The translations under genes and the position numbers were made by a program. Positions 19,968 through 30,827 of a stretch of 64,000 bases of DNA are shown piece after piece. The notes beneath the pieces were generated by a model. That model saw only the letters and a list, made by a program, of their open reading frames with translations. It did not search any database and was not told where the DNA came from. This DNA is from Actinomycetota bacterium (lineage in GTDB: Bacteria > Actinomycetota > Actinomycetes > S36-B12), in the NCBI GenBank assembly GCA_030684515.1, contig JAUXVJ010000016.1, positions 124,001 to 188,000 of the forward strand, in the 5' to 3' direction. Position 1 is the first letter of the stretch. Every line of letters starts with the position of its first letter.

Positions 19968-20597
19968 GTGAGCAAAGCACGAGGGCTGAGCGAGCATTGG
20001 GACGAGCGCTATCGCAAGATTGGCTCGACCGACGTGTCTTGGTTTCAGGCAGAGCCGCTGATGTCGATCCGCCTCATTGGCTCCTTGGACTTGCTGCTCA
20101 CTGATCCCATCGTTGACGTTGGTGGCGGGGCTTCATTGCTCGTGGATCGGCTCTGTGAGCTTGGTTTCGCAGATCTCACAGTGGTGGATCTCAGCGTTCA
20201 GGCTCTGGAGGAGTCCAAGGCGCGGGTGGGAAATTCAGGCATCGAGTGGATTGCTGCTGATGTTCGGCAGTGGCAGCCGAAGCGACAGTTTGTGCTCTGG
20301 CACGACCGGGCCACATTTCATTTCCTGACCGAAGTGAGCGACCAACATCGCTATTGGGACATCGCGTCTGGCCATCTCACACCAGGCGGGCATGTTGTCA
20401 TCGGAGTATTTGCCCATGACGGTCCGCAGACATGCTCTGGGCTGCCCGTGCGCAGGTACGACATTGAGGAGCTTGCGGCAGTCATGGGGCCCTCATTTGC
20501 AATTCTGGAGCACGAATACGAGTCTCATGTGACGCCGGCTGGGGCGTCGCAGGCGTTCTTGTGGGTGGTGGCCCAGCGGCTTGGGGAAAGCAAGTAG
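19968..20597 (+). CDS. Class I SAM-dependent methyltransferase
   Basis: The gene shows SEHWDERYRKIGSTDVSWFQ at its start, the SAM loop PIVDVGGGASLLVDRL, the strand-2 motif VVDLSVQALEESKARV, IEWIAADVRQW and a post-motif block GHVVIGVFAHDGPQTCSGLPV. The substrate is unknown; trans-aconitate and thiol methyltransferases share this architecture. The start is uncertain: I use GTG 19968 (209 residues); a TTG at 19932 extends the same frame. A TTGACA box at 19925-19930 may be part of its promoter. Confidence 0.75.
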   Translation: MSKARGLSEHWDERYRKIGSTDVSWFQAEPLMSIRLIGSLDLLLTDPIVDVGGGASLLVDRLCELGFADLTVVDLSVQALEESKARVGNSGIEWIAADVRQWQPKRQFVLWHDRATFHFLTEVSDQHRYWDIASGHLTPGGHVVIGVFAHDGPQTCSGLPVRRYDIEELAAVMGPSFAILEHEYESHVTPAGASQAFLWVVAQRLGESK

Positions 20598-20667
20598 GGG
20601 GGAGTGGGTTGTTCCAGTGTCCAAATGGAGCCTGGAACAGCGCGATTTGCGACGTGGCCCTCGTCAC

Positions 20668-20683
20668 TCACCAAATGTGGTGA
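20668..20683. promoter_or_regulatory. Inverted repeat in the ilvB promoter region
   Basis: TCACC-AAATGT-GGTGA, perfect 5-bp arms, 25 bases before the ilvB leader peptide. It may be an operator or part of the promoter; no regulator is assigned. Confidence 0.35.
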
Positions 20684-20708
20684 CATTTGTGCCATAGCAG
20701 GAGTAAAG

Positions 20709-20756
20709 TTGCTGCTTGTGTCAACTGCTCTCGTAGTTATCAGGCGCGCCGGCTGA
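20709..20756 (+). CDS. ilvB leader peptide (Leu/Val/Ile-rich)
   Basis: TTG start with AGGAG five bases upstream; 15 residues, [15 protein letters not shown], then TGA. Apart from the start, seven codons are Leu, Val or Ile (CTG CTT GTG ... CTC GTA GTT ATC). It precedes a stable hairpin and an intrinsic terminator before the acetolactate synthase operon, the arrangement of transcription attenuation by charged-tRNA level. Leader peptides before ilvB are known in Actinobacteria. Confidence 0.8.
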   Translation: MLLVSTALVVIRRAG

Positions 20757-20772
20757 ACTTCAGTCAGCGCGC
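20744..20772 (+). promoter_or_regulatory. ilvB leader hairpin overlapping the leader stop codon
   Basis: Arms GCGCGC (20744-20749 and 20767-20772) enclose a second helix CTGAA/TTCAG. The TGA of the leader lies inside it, so a ribosome at the stop would open it while one stalled on the Leu/Val/Ile codons would not. It adjoins the terminator by one base. Confidence 0.6.
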
Positions 20773-20773
20773 T

Positions 20774-20810
20774 CCCTCCGCTTCCCGAAAGGGTCGGAGG
20801 GTTTCTTATT
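20774..20810 (+). terminator. ilvB attenuator terminator
   Basis: CCCTCCG (20774-20780) pairs with CGGAGGG (20795-20801), with an inner CCC-GAAA-GGG helix, followed by TTTCTTATT. It lies 50 bases before the ilvB start, so termination here would stop the operon. Confidence 0.8.
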
Positions 20811-20859
20811 GAGTGGGCAGTGTGACCGGACAGATACGACCCAAGAGAAGAAGGCAGTA

Positions 20860-22599
20860 ATGAGCGAGCAGGTCACGGGAGCGCAGAGCCTGGTGCTGTC
20901 CCTAGAGGCGGCCGGGGTAACCGACGTTTTCGGGATTCCAGGTGGGGCGATTCTTCCCCTGTATGACCCACTCATGGATTCTCGGCAGATCCGCCACATC
21001 CTGGTCCGACATGAGCAGGGCGCCGGCCACGCCGCTGAGGGGTACGCGGCGGCTTCTGGTCGTGTTGGTGTCTGCATGGCGACCAGTGGTCCGGGGGCCA
21101 CAAATCTGGTCACGCCTATTGCGGATGCCCACATGGACTCGGTACCCATGGTGGCAGTTACCGGACAGGTTGCCAGCGCATCGATCGGCACCGATGCATT
21201 CCAAGAGGCAGATATTCGTGGCATCACGATGCCAATCACCAAGCACAACTTCTTGGTGACCAATCCTGATGACATTCCCCAAACCATTGCCGAGGCATTT
21301 CACTTGGCAGCAACTGGCCGCCCGGGCCCAGTGCTCGTTGACGTGTCAAAGGACGCCCTGCAGGCCCTGACCTCATTTGACTGGCCCCCGACGATCAACC
21401 TTCCCGGCTACCACCCGGTGACTCGCCCGCATGCAAAGCAGGTGCGCGAGGCAGCTCGCCTGATGGTTGAGGCGCGTCAACCTGTGCTGTACGTCGGTGG
21501 GGGAGTCATCCGCGCCAATGCATCAGCTGCTCTATTGCGACTGGCCGAACTCACTGGCATTCCAGTGGTGACCACTCTTATGGCACGTGGGGCATTCCCC
21601 GACGATCATGCACTGCAGTTGGGTATGCCCGGCATGCACGGCACGGTTGCTGCTGTCGGAGCTCTTCAGAAGTCCGATCTGCTCATCACTTTGGGTGCCC
21701 GTTTCGATGATCGAGTCACTGGCAAGCTCAGCAGCTTTGCTCCAAACGCCACAGTGATTCACGCAGACATTGACCCGGCTGAGATCGGCAAGAATCGCTT
21801 CGCCGAAGTGCCGATTGTCGGCGATTTGCTCGAGATCATTCCTGAGCTGATCGCTGCTATCGAGGCTGAGCATGCAGCTGGTCGTCAGGGCGATTACGAA
21901 GGCTGGTGGAGTCAGCTCAGTCACATGCGCCAGACCTATCCCTTGGGCTACGACTTGTCGGAGGAGGGCCTGTCTCCGCAGTATGTAATCGAGCGCCTGG
22001 GCATCATCTCCGGCGAGAACTCGATCTACACCGCAGGCGTGGGCCAGCATCAGATGTGGGCAGCGCAGTTCATCAAGTACAACAAGCCGCGCACCTGGAT
22101 CAACTCGGGTGGACTTGGCACGATGGGCTTCGCGGTGCCAGCAGCAATGGGTGCCAAGGTTGCAGCTCCAGACAAAACTGTGTGGGCTGTTGACGGCGAT
22201 GGCTGCTTCCAGATGACCAACCAAGAGCTCGTCACATGCACGATCAATGAGATTCCGATCAAGGTTGCGCTGATCAACAACAGCAGCCTGGGCATGGTTC
22301 GTCAGTGGCAGACGTTGTTCTACAACGAGCGCTACTCGAACACCGATCTGCACTCGCACCGACTTCCTGACTTCGTCAAGCTTGCCGATGCCTATGGCTG
22401 CCATGGCCTTCGTTGCGAGAATCCCGATGAGGTCGATGCAACGATCGAGAAGGCGATGAGCTTGAACGACGCACCCGTGGTGATCGACTTCGTGGTGCAC
22501 AAGGATGCAATGGTGTGGCCGATGGTCGCCGCCGGTATGAGTAACGACGAGATCATGGTCGCCCGATCCATGGCTCCAGAATGGGGGTCAGACGACTGA
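20860..22599 (+). CDS. ilvB: Acetolactate synthase large subunit
   Basis: This 579-residue ThDP enzyme condenses pyruvate with pyruvate or 2-oxobutyrate, the first common step to Val, Leu and Ile. It shows the ThDP-activating glutamate region [15 protein letters not shown], the FAD-binding middle domain ([27 protein letters not shown]) and the metal motif [15 protein letters not shown]...INN. ATG 20860 has AGAAGG six bases upstream; a longer frame runs into the attenuator. It overlaps ilvN by one base. Leader peptide and terminator upstream point to attenuation. Confidence 0.97.
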   Translation: MSEQVTGAQSLVLSLEAAGVTDVFGIPGGAILPLYDPLMDSRQIRHILVRHEQGAGHAAEGYAAASGRVGVCMATSGPGATNLVTPIADAHMDSVPMVAVTGQVASASIGTDAFQEADIRGITMPITKHNFLVTNPDDIPQTIAEAFHLAATGRPGPVLVDVSKDALQALTSFDWPPTINLPGYHPVTRPHAKQVREAARLMVEARQPVLYVGGGVIRANASAALLRLAELTGIPVVTTLMARGAFPDDHALQLGMPGMHGTVAAVGALQKSDLLITLGARFDDRVTGKLSSFAPNATVIHADIDPAEIGKNRFAEVPIVGDLLEIIPELIAAIEAEHAAGRQGDYEGWWSQLSHMRQTYPLGYDLSEEGLSPQYVIERLGIISGENSIYTAGVGQHQMWAAQFIKYNKPRTWINSGGLGTMGFAVPAAMGAKVAAPDKTVWAVDGDGCFQMTNQELVTCTINEIPIKVALINNSSLGMVRQWQTLFYNERYSNTDLHSHRLPDFVKLADAYGCHGLRCENPDEVDATIEKAMSLNDAPVVIDFVVHKDAMVWPMVAAGMSNDEIMVARSMAPEWGSDD

Positions 22600-23135
22600 T
22601 GACTCGACACACGCTCTCAGTACTCGTTGAGAACAAACCTGGCGTGCTCGCACGTGTTTCGAGCCTTTTCGCCAGACGTGGATTCAATATTGAGTCGCTG
22701 GCCGTCGGCCCGACCGAGGTCCCCGATGTCTCGCGCATGACCATCGTCGTCAATGTCGAGAGCCTGCCTTTGGAGCAGGTGACCAAGCAACTCAACAAGT
22801 TGGTCAACGTGCTCAAGATCGTTGAGTTGGATCAAGGGGCTGCTGTTGCGCGAGAGATCATGCTCGTGAAAGTTCGAGCCGATATCGATTCGCGCAGCAA
22901 GGTCATTGAAGTGGTCCAGTTGTTCAAGGCCAAGGTGGTGGACGTCGCGCCAGAGGCCTTGACCATTGAGATCACGGGCAATCCGGAGAAGCTTGCTGAC
23001 TTCCTGAAGGTCATGGAGCCATTTGGCATCAAAGAATTGGTGAAGTCGGGCATGGTTGCAGTAGGCCGTGGATCGCGCTCCATCTCTGATCGGTCCACTC
23101 GGCCTGCAGACAAGGCAGGCGAACGCACGGCGTAA
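22599..23135 (+). CDS. ilvN: Acetolactate synthase small (regulatory) subunit
   Basis: At 178 residues it has two ACT-type domains: TLSVLVENKPGVLARVSSLFARRGFNIESLAVG at the N terminus binds valine at the dimer interface, and the second begins near 80 (REIMLVKVRADIDSRSKVIEVVQLF). It activates IlvB and gives valine feedback. The ATG overlaps the ilvB stop (TGATG). Confidence 0.96.
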   Translation: MTRHTLSVLVENKPGVLARVSSLFARRGFNIESLAVGPTEVPDVSRMTIVVNVESLPLEQVTKQLNKLVNVLKIVELDQGAAVAREIMLVKVRADIDSRSKVIEVVQLFKAKVVDVAPEALTIEITGNPEKLADFLKVMEPFGIKELVKSGMVAVGRGSRSISDRSTRPADKAGERTA

Positions 23136-23171
23136 TCTGTCGGGCGCAACATCGCAATTCCCATTCAATAA

Positions 23172-24215
<1,044 letters not shown>

Positions 24216-24233
24216 GCGCATCGCACTTCAGAT

Positions 24234-24265
24234 GGGGTCGATTCCTTCGGGAGTCGACCCCTTCT
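24234..24265 (+). terminator. Terminator of the ilvBNC transcript
   Basis: GGGGTCGA (24234-24241) pairs with TCGACCCC (24254-24261), with an inner TCC-TTCG-GGA cap, followed by TTCT. It lies 18 bases after ilvC. Confidence 0.75.
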
Positions 24266-24328
24266 GCCATTTCCATCAGAGTTGTCCACAGCAAGTCGTG
24301 GCTCTTCGCTCCCGACGGTTAATCGCCG

Positions 24329-24334
24329 CATACT
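24329..24334 (+). promoter_or_regulatory. -10 box (CATACT) for leaderless prepilin peptidase gene
   Basis: CATACT ends six bases before GTG 24341 and no Shine-Dalgarno is present, the same spacing as at gatC and serA. Confidence 0.35.
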
Positions 24335-24340
24335 CAACCG

Positions 24341-24829
24341 GTGCTCGCTCTTGCTCCGTTGTGCGTGGTTTGGCTGTGTGCCGGTGCCGCGCTGTCAGTC
24401 ATCGACATACGTGAACATCGGCTGCCCGATCGAATCGTGCTTCCCATGTACCCCGTGCTTGCTGGCGTTCTGGCGCTCACCGGATTGCTCACTGGGCAGT
24501 GGCCTTTACTGCGGTCCCTCGGCGGCGCTGGACTCTGGCTGGCAGCCATCGGCTCGGTCTGGTTGATGACGTCTGGGCGGGCGATGGGATTCGGCGACGT
24601 GAAACTGGCGCCTTTGCTGGGGGCCTCCTTGGGCTGGGTCAGCTTTGATGCTGCGCTCCTGGGTCTGATGAGTTGCTGGATTCTGGGTGGCATGTGGGCG
24701 TTGACCCTGTTGGCCACCCACCGGGTCAGCAAGCGCGATGCCATCGCATTTGGCCCATTCATGTTCCTTGGGCTGCTTGCTGGGATTGCCCTTGGCACAA
24801 GTTCGGGAGCCTCGGCACTGGGTTTGTGA
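24341..24829 (+). CDS. A24-family prepilin peptidase (short form)
   Basis: A 162-residue polytopic membrane protein with the two catalytic aspartates of type IV prepilin peptidases: the first in SVIDIREHRLPDRI (about 19-32), the second in the GFGDVKLAPLLGASLGW motif. It has only the peptidase domain and lacks the N-terminal methylase part of long PilD proteins. This form is common in Actinobacteria, where it processes Flp/Tad pilins. No pilin genes are in the window, so the substrate lies elsewhere. Confidence 0.85.
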   Translation: MLALAPLCVVWLCAGAALSVIDIREHRLPDRIVLPMYPVLAGVLALTGLLTGQWPLLRSLGGAGLWLAAIGSVWLMTSGRAMGFGDVKLAPLLGASLGWVSFDAALLGLMSCWILGGMWALTLLATHRVSKRDAIAFGPFMFLGLLAGIALGTSSGASALGL

Positions 24830-24879
24830 ATTGCGACTCAGCGGGCGCTGAGGGCGGCGAGTTGGCCTTGGGCCCTCGC

Positions 24880-24885
24880 TAGACT
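24880..24885 (+). promoter_or_regulatory. -10 box (TAGACT) for leaderless serA
   Basis: TAGACT ends six bases before GTG 24892; the spacer CCCCCG contains no Shine-Dalgarno. Transcription likely begins at the start codon. Confidence 0.45.
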
Positions 24886-24891
24886 CCCCCG

Positions 24892-26475
24892 GTGACTAAG
24901 CCGCGCGTACTCATTGCTGAAGAACTTTCCCCCGCCACTGTTGAGGCCCTGGGCCCTGATTTTGAGATCGTGGAATGTGATGGTGCTGACCGAGTGGCGC
25001 TGCTGGCAGCCATTGTCGACGTCGACGCCATTCTCGTGCGTTCGGCCACCATGATCGATGCCGAGGCGCTGGCTGTGGCCAAGAAGCTCAAGGTCGTTGC
25101 CCGAGCCGGCGTCGGTCTGGACAACGTGGATGTGAAGGCAGCGACTCAAGCAGGTGTGATGGTCGTGAACGCCCCGACCTCAAACATCGTCAGTGCTGCC
25201 GAGCTGGCTGTGGCTTTGCTGCTTGCAAGTGCACGCAACATCGTTCCTGCCAACGCTGCTCTCAGTCGCGGGGAGTGGAAGCGCTCCAAGTACACCGGTG
25301 TTGAGCTTGCGGACAAGGTGGTGGGTGTGGTTGGACTTGGCCGCATCGGAATGCTCGTTGCGCAGCGTCTCAGTGCATTTGGTGTGAAGCTGATCGCCTA
25401 CGACCCGTACGTCCAGCCAGCTCGGGCCGCACAGCTTGGCATTCGCATGGCCACACTTGATGACGTCCTTGCTGAAAGTGACTTCATCACGGTTCACCTT
25501 CCCAAGACGCCCGAGACTGTTGGACTCATCGGCGATGCCGAACTCCACAAGGTCAAGCCCACAGTGCGCATCATCAATGCCGCTCGCGGTGGCATCGTTG
25601 ATGAGCAGGCCTTGTACGAGGCCATTGTTGATGGTCGCGTTGCAGGTGCAGGTGTAGATGTGTACAACAAGGAGCCATGCACGGACTCCCCGCTGTTCAC
25701 TCTTGAGTCAGTCGTTGCGACGCCGCACCTTGGTGCCTCCACTGATGAGGCTCAGGAGAAGGCCGGCATCTCAGTGGCCCGCTCAGTTCGGCTGGCCTTG
25801 GCCGGCGAACTGGTTCCTGATGCTGTCAATGTGCAAGGCGGACAGATGGCTGATGCCGTCAAGCCCTTGGTGATGCTTGCCGAGCAGCTCGGCCTCATCG
25901 CCTGCAGTCTGGCCGAAGACGCCGTTGAGCGTGTCGACGTCGAGGTGCGAGGCGAGGTCATCGAGCATGATGTGCGTGTTCTCGAGCTGAGCGCACTCAA
26001 GGGAGTCTTCCAGAACCTCGTGCATGATCCCGTTTCCTTCGTGAATGCGCCGGTTCTGGCTGAGCAGCGTGGCGTTGAAGTCGCGCTCACGACAGACGAG
26101 GACAGTGGCGATCACCGCTCCTTGGTGCGCGTGCGCCTCACGCTCACCAACGGCACGAACGTTGTGGTAGCTGGAACTTCCTCTGGTCCCCGAAACATCG
26201 GAAAGCTCGTTGAACTCGACGGCTATGACATCGATGTGCAGATCAGCGACTACCTGGCCTTCCTGCGCTACCACGACAAGCCAGGGGTGGTAGGCGTGGT
26301 TGGCCGCGTGCTCGGCGAGACCGGCATCAACATCGCCAATATGCAGGTGTCACGCAATGACACTGGGCATGCCCTGATCGCGCTTACTGTGGATCAGCCG
26401 ATTCCCGCAGATGCGCTGGCCACGATCGTGGTCGAGATCGGTGCGCACTCCGGCCGCGCTGTGAGTTTGGCCTGA
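24892..26475 (+). CDS. serA: D-3-phosphoglycerate dehydrogenase (long form with ACT domain)
   Basis: The 527-residue enzyme opens serine synthesis by oxidising 3-phosphoglycerate. The NAD-binding motif VVGLGRIGMLVAQRL is near 145-159; catalytic residues are seen in NAARGGIVDE (Arg), the KEPCTDSPLF region (Glu) and TPHLGASTDEAQ (His). After residue 320 follow the allosteric substrate-binding domain and a C-terminal ACT domain (DKPGVVGVVGRVLGETGINIANMQVSR), the serine-inhibited type known from M. tuberculosis. GTG start, leaderless by position. It converges on leuA across a shared terminator. Confidence 0.97.
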   Translation: MTKPRVLIAEELSPATVEALGPDFEIVECDGADRVALLAAIVDVDAILVRSATMIDAEALAVAKKLKVVARAGVGLDNVDVKAATQAGVMVVNAPTSNIVSAAELAVALLLASARNIVPANAALSRGEWKRSKYTGVELADKVVGVVGLGRIGMLVAQRLSAFGVKLIAYDPYVQPARAAQLGIRMATLDDVLAESDFITVHLPKTPETVGLIGDAELHKVKPTVRIINAARGGIVDEQALYEAIVDGRVAGAGVDVYNKEPCTDSPLFTLESVVATPHLGASTDEAQEKAGISVARSVRLALAGELVPDAVNVQGGQMADAVKPLVMLAEQLGLIACSLAEDAVERVDVEVRGEVIEHDVRVLELSALKGVFQNLVHDPVSFVNAPVLAEQRGVEVALTTDEDSGDHRSLVRVRLTLTNGTNVVVAGTSSGPRNIGKLVELDGYDIDVQISDYLAFLRYHDKPGVVGVVGRVLGETGINIANMQVSRNDTGHALIALTVDQPIPADALATIVVEIGAHSGRAVSLA

Positions 26476-26489
26476 GCTTTCGGATTTCC

Positions 26490-26530
26490 AATGGATGAAG
26501 GCCGGAGCAATGCTCCGGCCTTCATCCATT
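26490..26530. terminator. Bidirectional terminator between serA and leuA
   Basis: Perfect 19-bp arms, 26490-26508 and 26512-26530 (ATGGATGAAGGCCGGAGC core), with an AAT loop. It lies 14 bases after serA and 15 after leuA, so it can end both convergent transcripts. Confidence 0.85.
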
Positions 26531-26545
26531 ACAGCTCTACTTCAA

Positions 26546-28285
<1,740 letters not shown>

Positions 28286-28314
28286 CTAGTTGATTCGAAT
28301 GGCCTACCGGCAAA

Positions 28315-28327
28315 CGCGAATCCCGCG
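28315..28327 (-). promoter_or_regulatory. Alternative small hairpin in the leuA leader
   Basis: CGCG-N5-CGCG followed by TTTG on the minus strand. Its 5' arm overlaps the 3' arm of the large leader hairpin, so the two exclude each other. This fits an attenuation-type switch, but the element is weak. Confidence 0.35.
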
Positions 28328-28359
28328 ACGAGGGGCCGGTTGGTCAGGCCTCGTCGCGG
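28323..28359 (-). promoter_or_regulatory. leuA leader hairpin
   Basis: Perfect 11-bp arms 28349-28359 and 28323-28333 (CCGCGACGAGG type), loop 15 bases. The 5' arm overlaps the last codons of the leader peptide, so ribosome position controls it. Leader-peptide elements before leuA are described for Actinobacteria; no strong terminator follows. Confidence 0.7.
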
Positions 28360-28385
28360 CGGCGAAGGAGCAGCGCGCGGTTCAT
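28344..28385 (-). CDS. leuA leader peptide (Leu-rich)
   Basis: Thirteen residues, [13 protein letters not shown], then TGA. Three consecutive leucine codons (CTG CTC CTT) are placed just before the 5' arm of the hairpin. The ATG has no strong Shine-Dalgarno. Confidence 0.75.
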   Translation of the reverse strand: MNRALLLRRRDEA

Positions 28386-28416
28386 AGCCTGAAAATTGTA
28401 GCAGGGCGCAGATCAG

Positions 28417-28422
28417 TAGTGT
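28417..28422 (+). promoter_or_regulatory. -10 box (TAGTGT) for leuB
   Basis: TAGTGT ends eight bases before the leuB ATG without a Shine-Dalgarno. TTGTAG at 28396-28401 could be a -35 box, though the 15-base spacing is short. Confidence 0.35.
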
Positions 28423-28430
28423 TCTGCCTC

Positions 28431-29486
28431 ATGTCGACGACACTCAATCTGGCACTCATCCCTGGCGATGGCATTGGCACTGAAGTTGTGGCAGAGGCCG
28501 TGAAAGTGCTGCAGGTCGTAGCGCCGGCGGCTGGCATCGCCGTCCAGACCACTGAGTACGACCTCGGTGCTCGCCGCTACAACGCCACAGGTGAATTACT
28601 TCCTGAGTCCGTTGTTGCCGAGCTCCGTGGCTATGACGCGATCCTTTTGGGTGCTATCGGTGATCCATCGGTGAAGCCGGGAATCCTGGAGCGTGGTGTC
28701 CTGCTGCCCCTGCGTTTCTTGATGGATCACCATGTGAACCTGCGTCCGGTTCGTCTGTACCCGGGCGTGGTGGGACCACTCGCGGGCAAGACCACCAAGG
28801 ACATCGATTTTGTGGTGTGCCGCGAAGGAACAGAGGGGCCCTATGTAGGTGCCGGTGGAGCACTGCGAGAAGGCACTCCGCATGAGGTGTCCACTGAAGT
28901 AAGTCTGAATACGTATTTTGGTGCTGTCCGCATCATTCGTGATGCCTTTGAGCGAGCAATCAAGCGTCGCAACAAGGTGACGCTGGTACACAAGACCAAT
29001 GTGCTGGTGTACGCCGGCAATACGTGGACTCGCGCCTTCAACGATGTCGCCGCCGATTACCCGAATGTCGAGACTGACTACTGCCACGTTGATGCGGCCG
29101 CCATGTTCTTTCTCACGCAGCCGGAGCGCTTCGATGTTGTCGTGACTGACAATCTGTTCGGTGACATCCTCACGGATATCGGTGCCGCCATCGTTGGCGG
29201 AATCGGCCTTGCGGCGAGCGGCAATATCGATCCGACCCGGACCAATCCGAGCATGTTTGAGCCTGTGCATGGTTCTGCGCCTGACATTGCTGGTCAAGGC
29301 AAAGCAGATCCGACTGCCACGGTGCTGTCGCTTTCGATGCTCCTGGATCACGTGGGCTACCCCGATGCTGCAGTGTGGGTCGAGTCGGCGGTGTCCGATG
29401 ATCTCGCCTCGCGCGGAACCTCTGAGCGATCGACATCCGAGATCGGCGATGCATTGGCGGCAGGAGCGGCGGCCAAGGCCGTCTAG
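28431..29486 (+). CDS. leuB: 3-isopropylmalate dehydrogenase
   Basis: A 351-residue NAD-dependent decarboxylating dehydrogenase of leucine synthesis. Visible are [14 protein letters not shown] at the N terminus, the substrate arginines in [36 protein letters not shown], the catalytic Lys/Asp region HKTNVL and [26 protein letters not shown], and [18 protein letters not shown] for NAD binding. I start it at ATG 28431 ([14 protein letters not shown]); the open frame extends upstream across the leuA leader but without homology. It is probably leaderless. Confidence 0.96.
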   Translation: MSTTLNLALIPGDGIGTEVVAEAVKVLQVVAPAAGIAVQTTEYDLGARRYNATGELLPESVVAELRGYDAILLGAIGDPSVKPGILERGVLLPLRFLMDHHVNLRPVRLYPGVVGPLAGKTTKDIDFVVCREGTEGPYVGAGGALREGTPHEVSTEVSLNTYFGAVRIIRDAFERAIKRRNKVTLVHKTNVLVYAGNTWTRAFNDVAADYPNVETDYCHVDAAAMFFLTQPERFDVVVTDNLFGDILTDIGAAIVGGIGLAASGNIDPTRTNPSMFEPVHGSAPDIAGQGKADPTATVLSLSMLLDHVGYPDAAVWVESAVSDDLASRGTSERSTSEIGDALAAGAAAKAV

Positions 29487-29529
29487 GACCCATGGGTAGC
29501 CTTAGTCTCTTGCAGTTGATAGGAGTTGC

Positions 29530-30657
29530 ATGACCACCACCAGCCAGCAGATTGCCACCGCAACGTGGCCAATTGCGCTGAAGCCGACCGAGCATCCGTT
29601 GCCTGTCGCGCAGCGAGATGCGATCTTGGCTGACCCTGGTTTCGGCAGATATTTCTCTGACCACATGGTCTCGGTCCGGTGGAGTGTGGAAGCCGGCTGG
29701 CATGACGCAGAGCTCATTCCCTACGGCCCGTTGAGCCTGGATCCAGCAACGAACTTCATGCATTACGGCCAGGCCATCTTTGAAGGTCTCAAGGCATACA
29801 AGCATGCTGATGGCAGCATCAAGACCTTCAGGCCAGTCGCCAATGCCGAGCGCTTTCAACGTTCAGCTCGACGACTGGCGATGGCTGAGCTTCCTACCGA
29901 ACTGTTCCTCTCCTCTGTCGAGGCCTTGGTGAGTCAGGACCGCGCGTGGGTTCCGGGGGGAGTCGACCAGTCGCTCTATCTGCGCCCGTTCATGATCGCG
30001 ACCGAAGTCGGTCTTGGCGTGCGACCTGCAAATGCTTACCAATACTTGTTGATTGCCTCCCCGGCCGGCGCCTATTTCCCGCAAGGTGTCAAGCCAGTGA
30101 GCGTGTGGATCTCCGAGGATTACGTGCGCGCTGCTCCGGGCGGCACAGGCGAAGCCAAGTGCGCCGGCAACTACGCGGCATCCTTGATTGCCCAAGCTGA
30201 AGCTGCAGCCGAGGGTTGCGAACAGGTGGTGTGGCTGGATGCTGTCGAACGCAAATGGATTGAAGAGATGGGGGGGATGAATCTGTACTTCGTGTACGGA
30301 CATGGTCCGGATGCGCGCCTGGTCACGCCTTCACTCACCGGATCCCTGCTGCCGGGTATCACTCGTGACTCACTGCTGACAGTTGCCAACGATCTGGGCT
30401 ACACCTCAGAGGAGGGACAGATCAGCGTGGATGAATGGCGTCAAGGAGTCGAATCGGGTGCGATTTCTGAGGTCTTCGCCTGCGGTACCGCTGCAGTGAT
30501 CACGCCTGTGGGCACGGTGAAGAGCCGCAAGTACTTCTCATTCGACATCAACGGTGGTCAGCCGGGTCCGATCACCACTCAGCTGCGCGCAGCCTTGCTG
30601 GATATTCAAACCGGCCAGGCGCCGGACACGCATGGCTGGATGCACACCGTCTGCTGA
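29530..30657 (+). CDS. ilvE: Branched-chain amino acid aminotransferase
   Basis: A fold-type IV PLP enzyme of 375 residues that transfers amino groups between glutamate and the keto acids of Val, Leu and Ile. The PLP lysine is K210 in [15 protein letters not shown], and [20 protein letters not shown] and [15 protein letters not shown] are typical of the eukaryotic-like BCAT branch found in Actinobacteria. ATG preceded by AGGAG. It follows leuB by 43 bases and may be co-transcribed. Confidence 0.96.
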   Translation: MTTTSQQIATATWPIALKPTEHPLPVAQRDAILADPGFGRYFSDHMVSVRWSVEAGWHDAELIPYGPLSLDPATNFMHYGQAIFEGLKAYKHADGSIKTFRPVANAERFQRSARRLAMAELPTELFLSSVEALVSQDRAWVPGGVDQSLYLRPFMIATEVGLGVRPANAYQYLLIASPAGAYFPQGVKPVSVWISEDYVRAAPGGTGEAKCAGNYAASLIAQAEAAAEGCEQVVWLDAVERKWIEEMGGMNLYFVYGHGPDARLVTPSLTGSLLPGITRDSLLTVANDLGYTSEEGQISVDEWRQGVESGAISEVFACGTAAVITPVGTVKSRKYFSFDINGGQPGPITTQLRAALLDIQTGQAPDTHGWMHTVC

Positions 30658-30706
30658 TTGGCCGATTGGCATTCCCACATCGTGGGGCTTATGGCATGAT
30701 TGCGGG

Positions 30707-30736
30707 ATGCTGCACCACGGCATCATCATTAACTAG
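30707..30736 (+). CDS. Candidate cimA leader peptide (Ile-rich)
   Basis: Nine residues, MLHHGIIIN, ending in TAG. Three consecutive isoleucine codons (ATC ATC ATT) stand directly before a 10-bp hairpin and a strong terminator upstream of citramalate synthase, an isoleucine-pathway gene. No good Shine-Dalgarno is seen, so initiation may be close to the transcript start. Confidence 0.65.
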   Translation: MLHHGIIIN

Positions 30737-30760
30737 CGCGTTGACACACATCAACGCGCT
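30735..30760 (+). promoter_or_regulatory. cimA leader hairpin overlapping the leader stop
   Basis: Perfect arms AGCGCGTTGA and TCAACGCGCT around a CACACA loop. The first two bases are shared with the leader's TAG codon. It abuts the terminator by one base, as in the ilvB leader. Confidence 0.7.
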
Positions 30761-30761
30761 G

Positions 30762-30788
30762 CCTCTCGCACCCTGCGGGGGGTTTTTT
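30762..30788 (+). terminator. Attenuator-type terminator before cimA
   Basis: CCTCTCGCA pairs with TGCGGGGGG (two G-U pairs) over a CCC loop, followed by six T. It lies 40 bases before the cimA ATG. Confidence 0.8.
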
Positions 30789-30827
30789 CGTTGATGGAGC
30801 CGATTCGCTCAATCTGAAGGAAGCACC

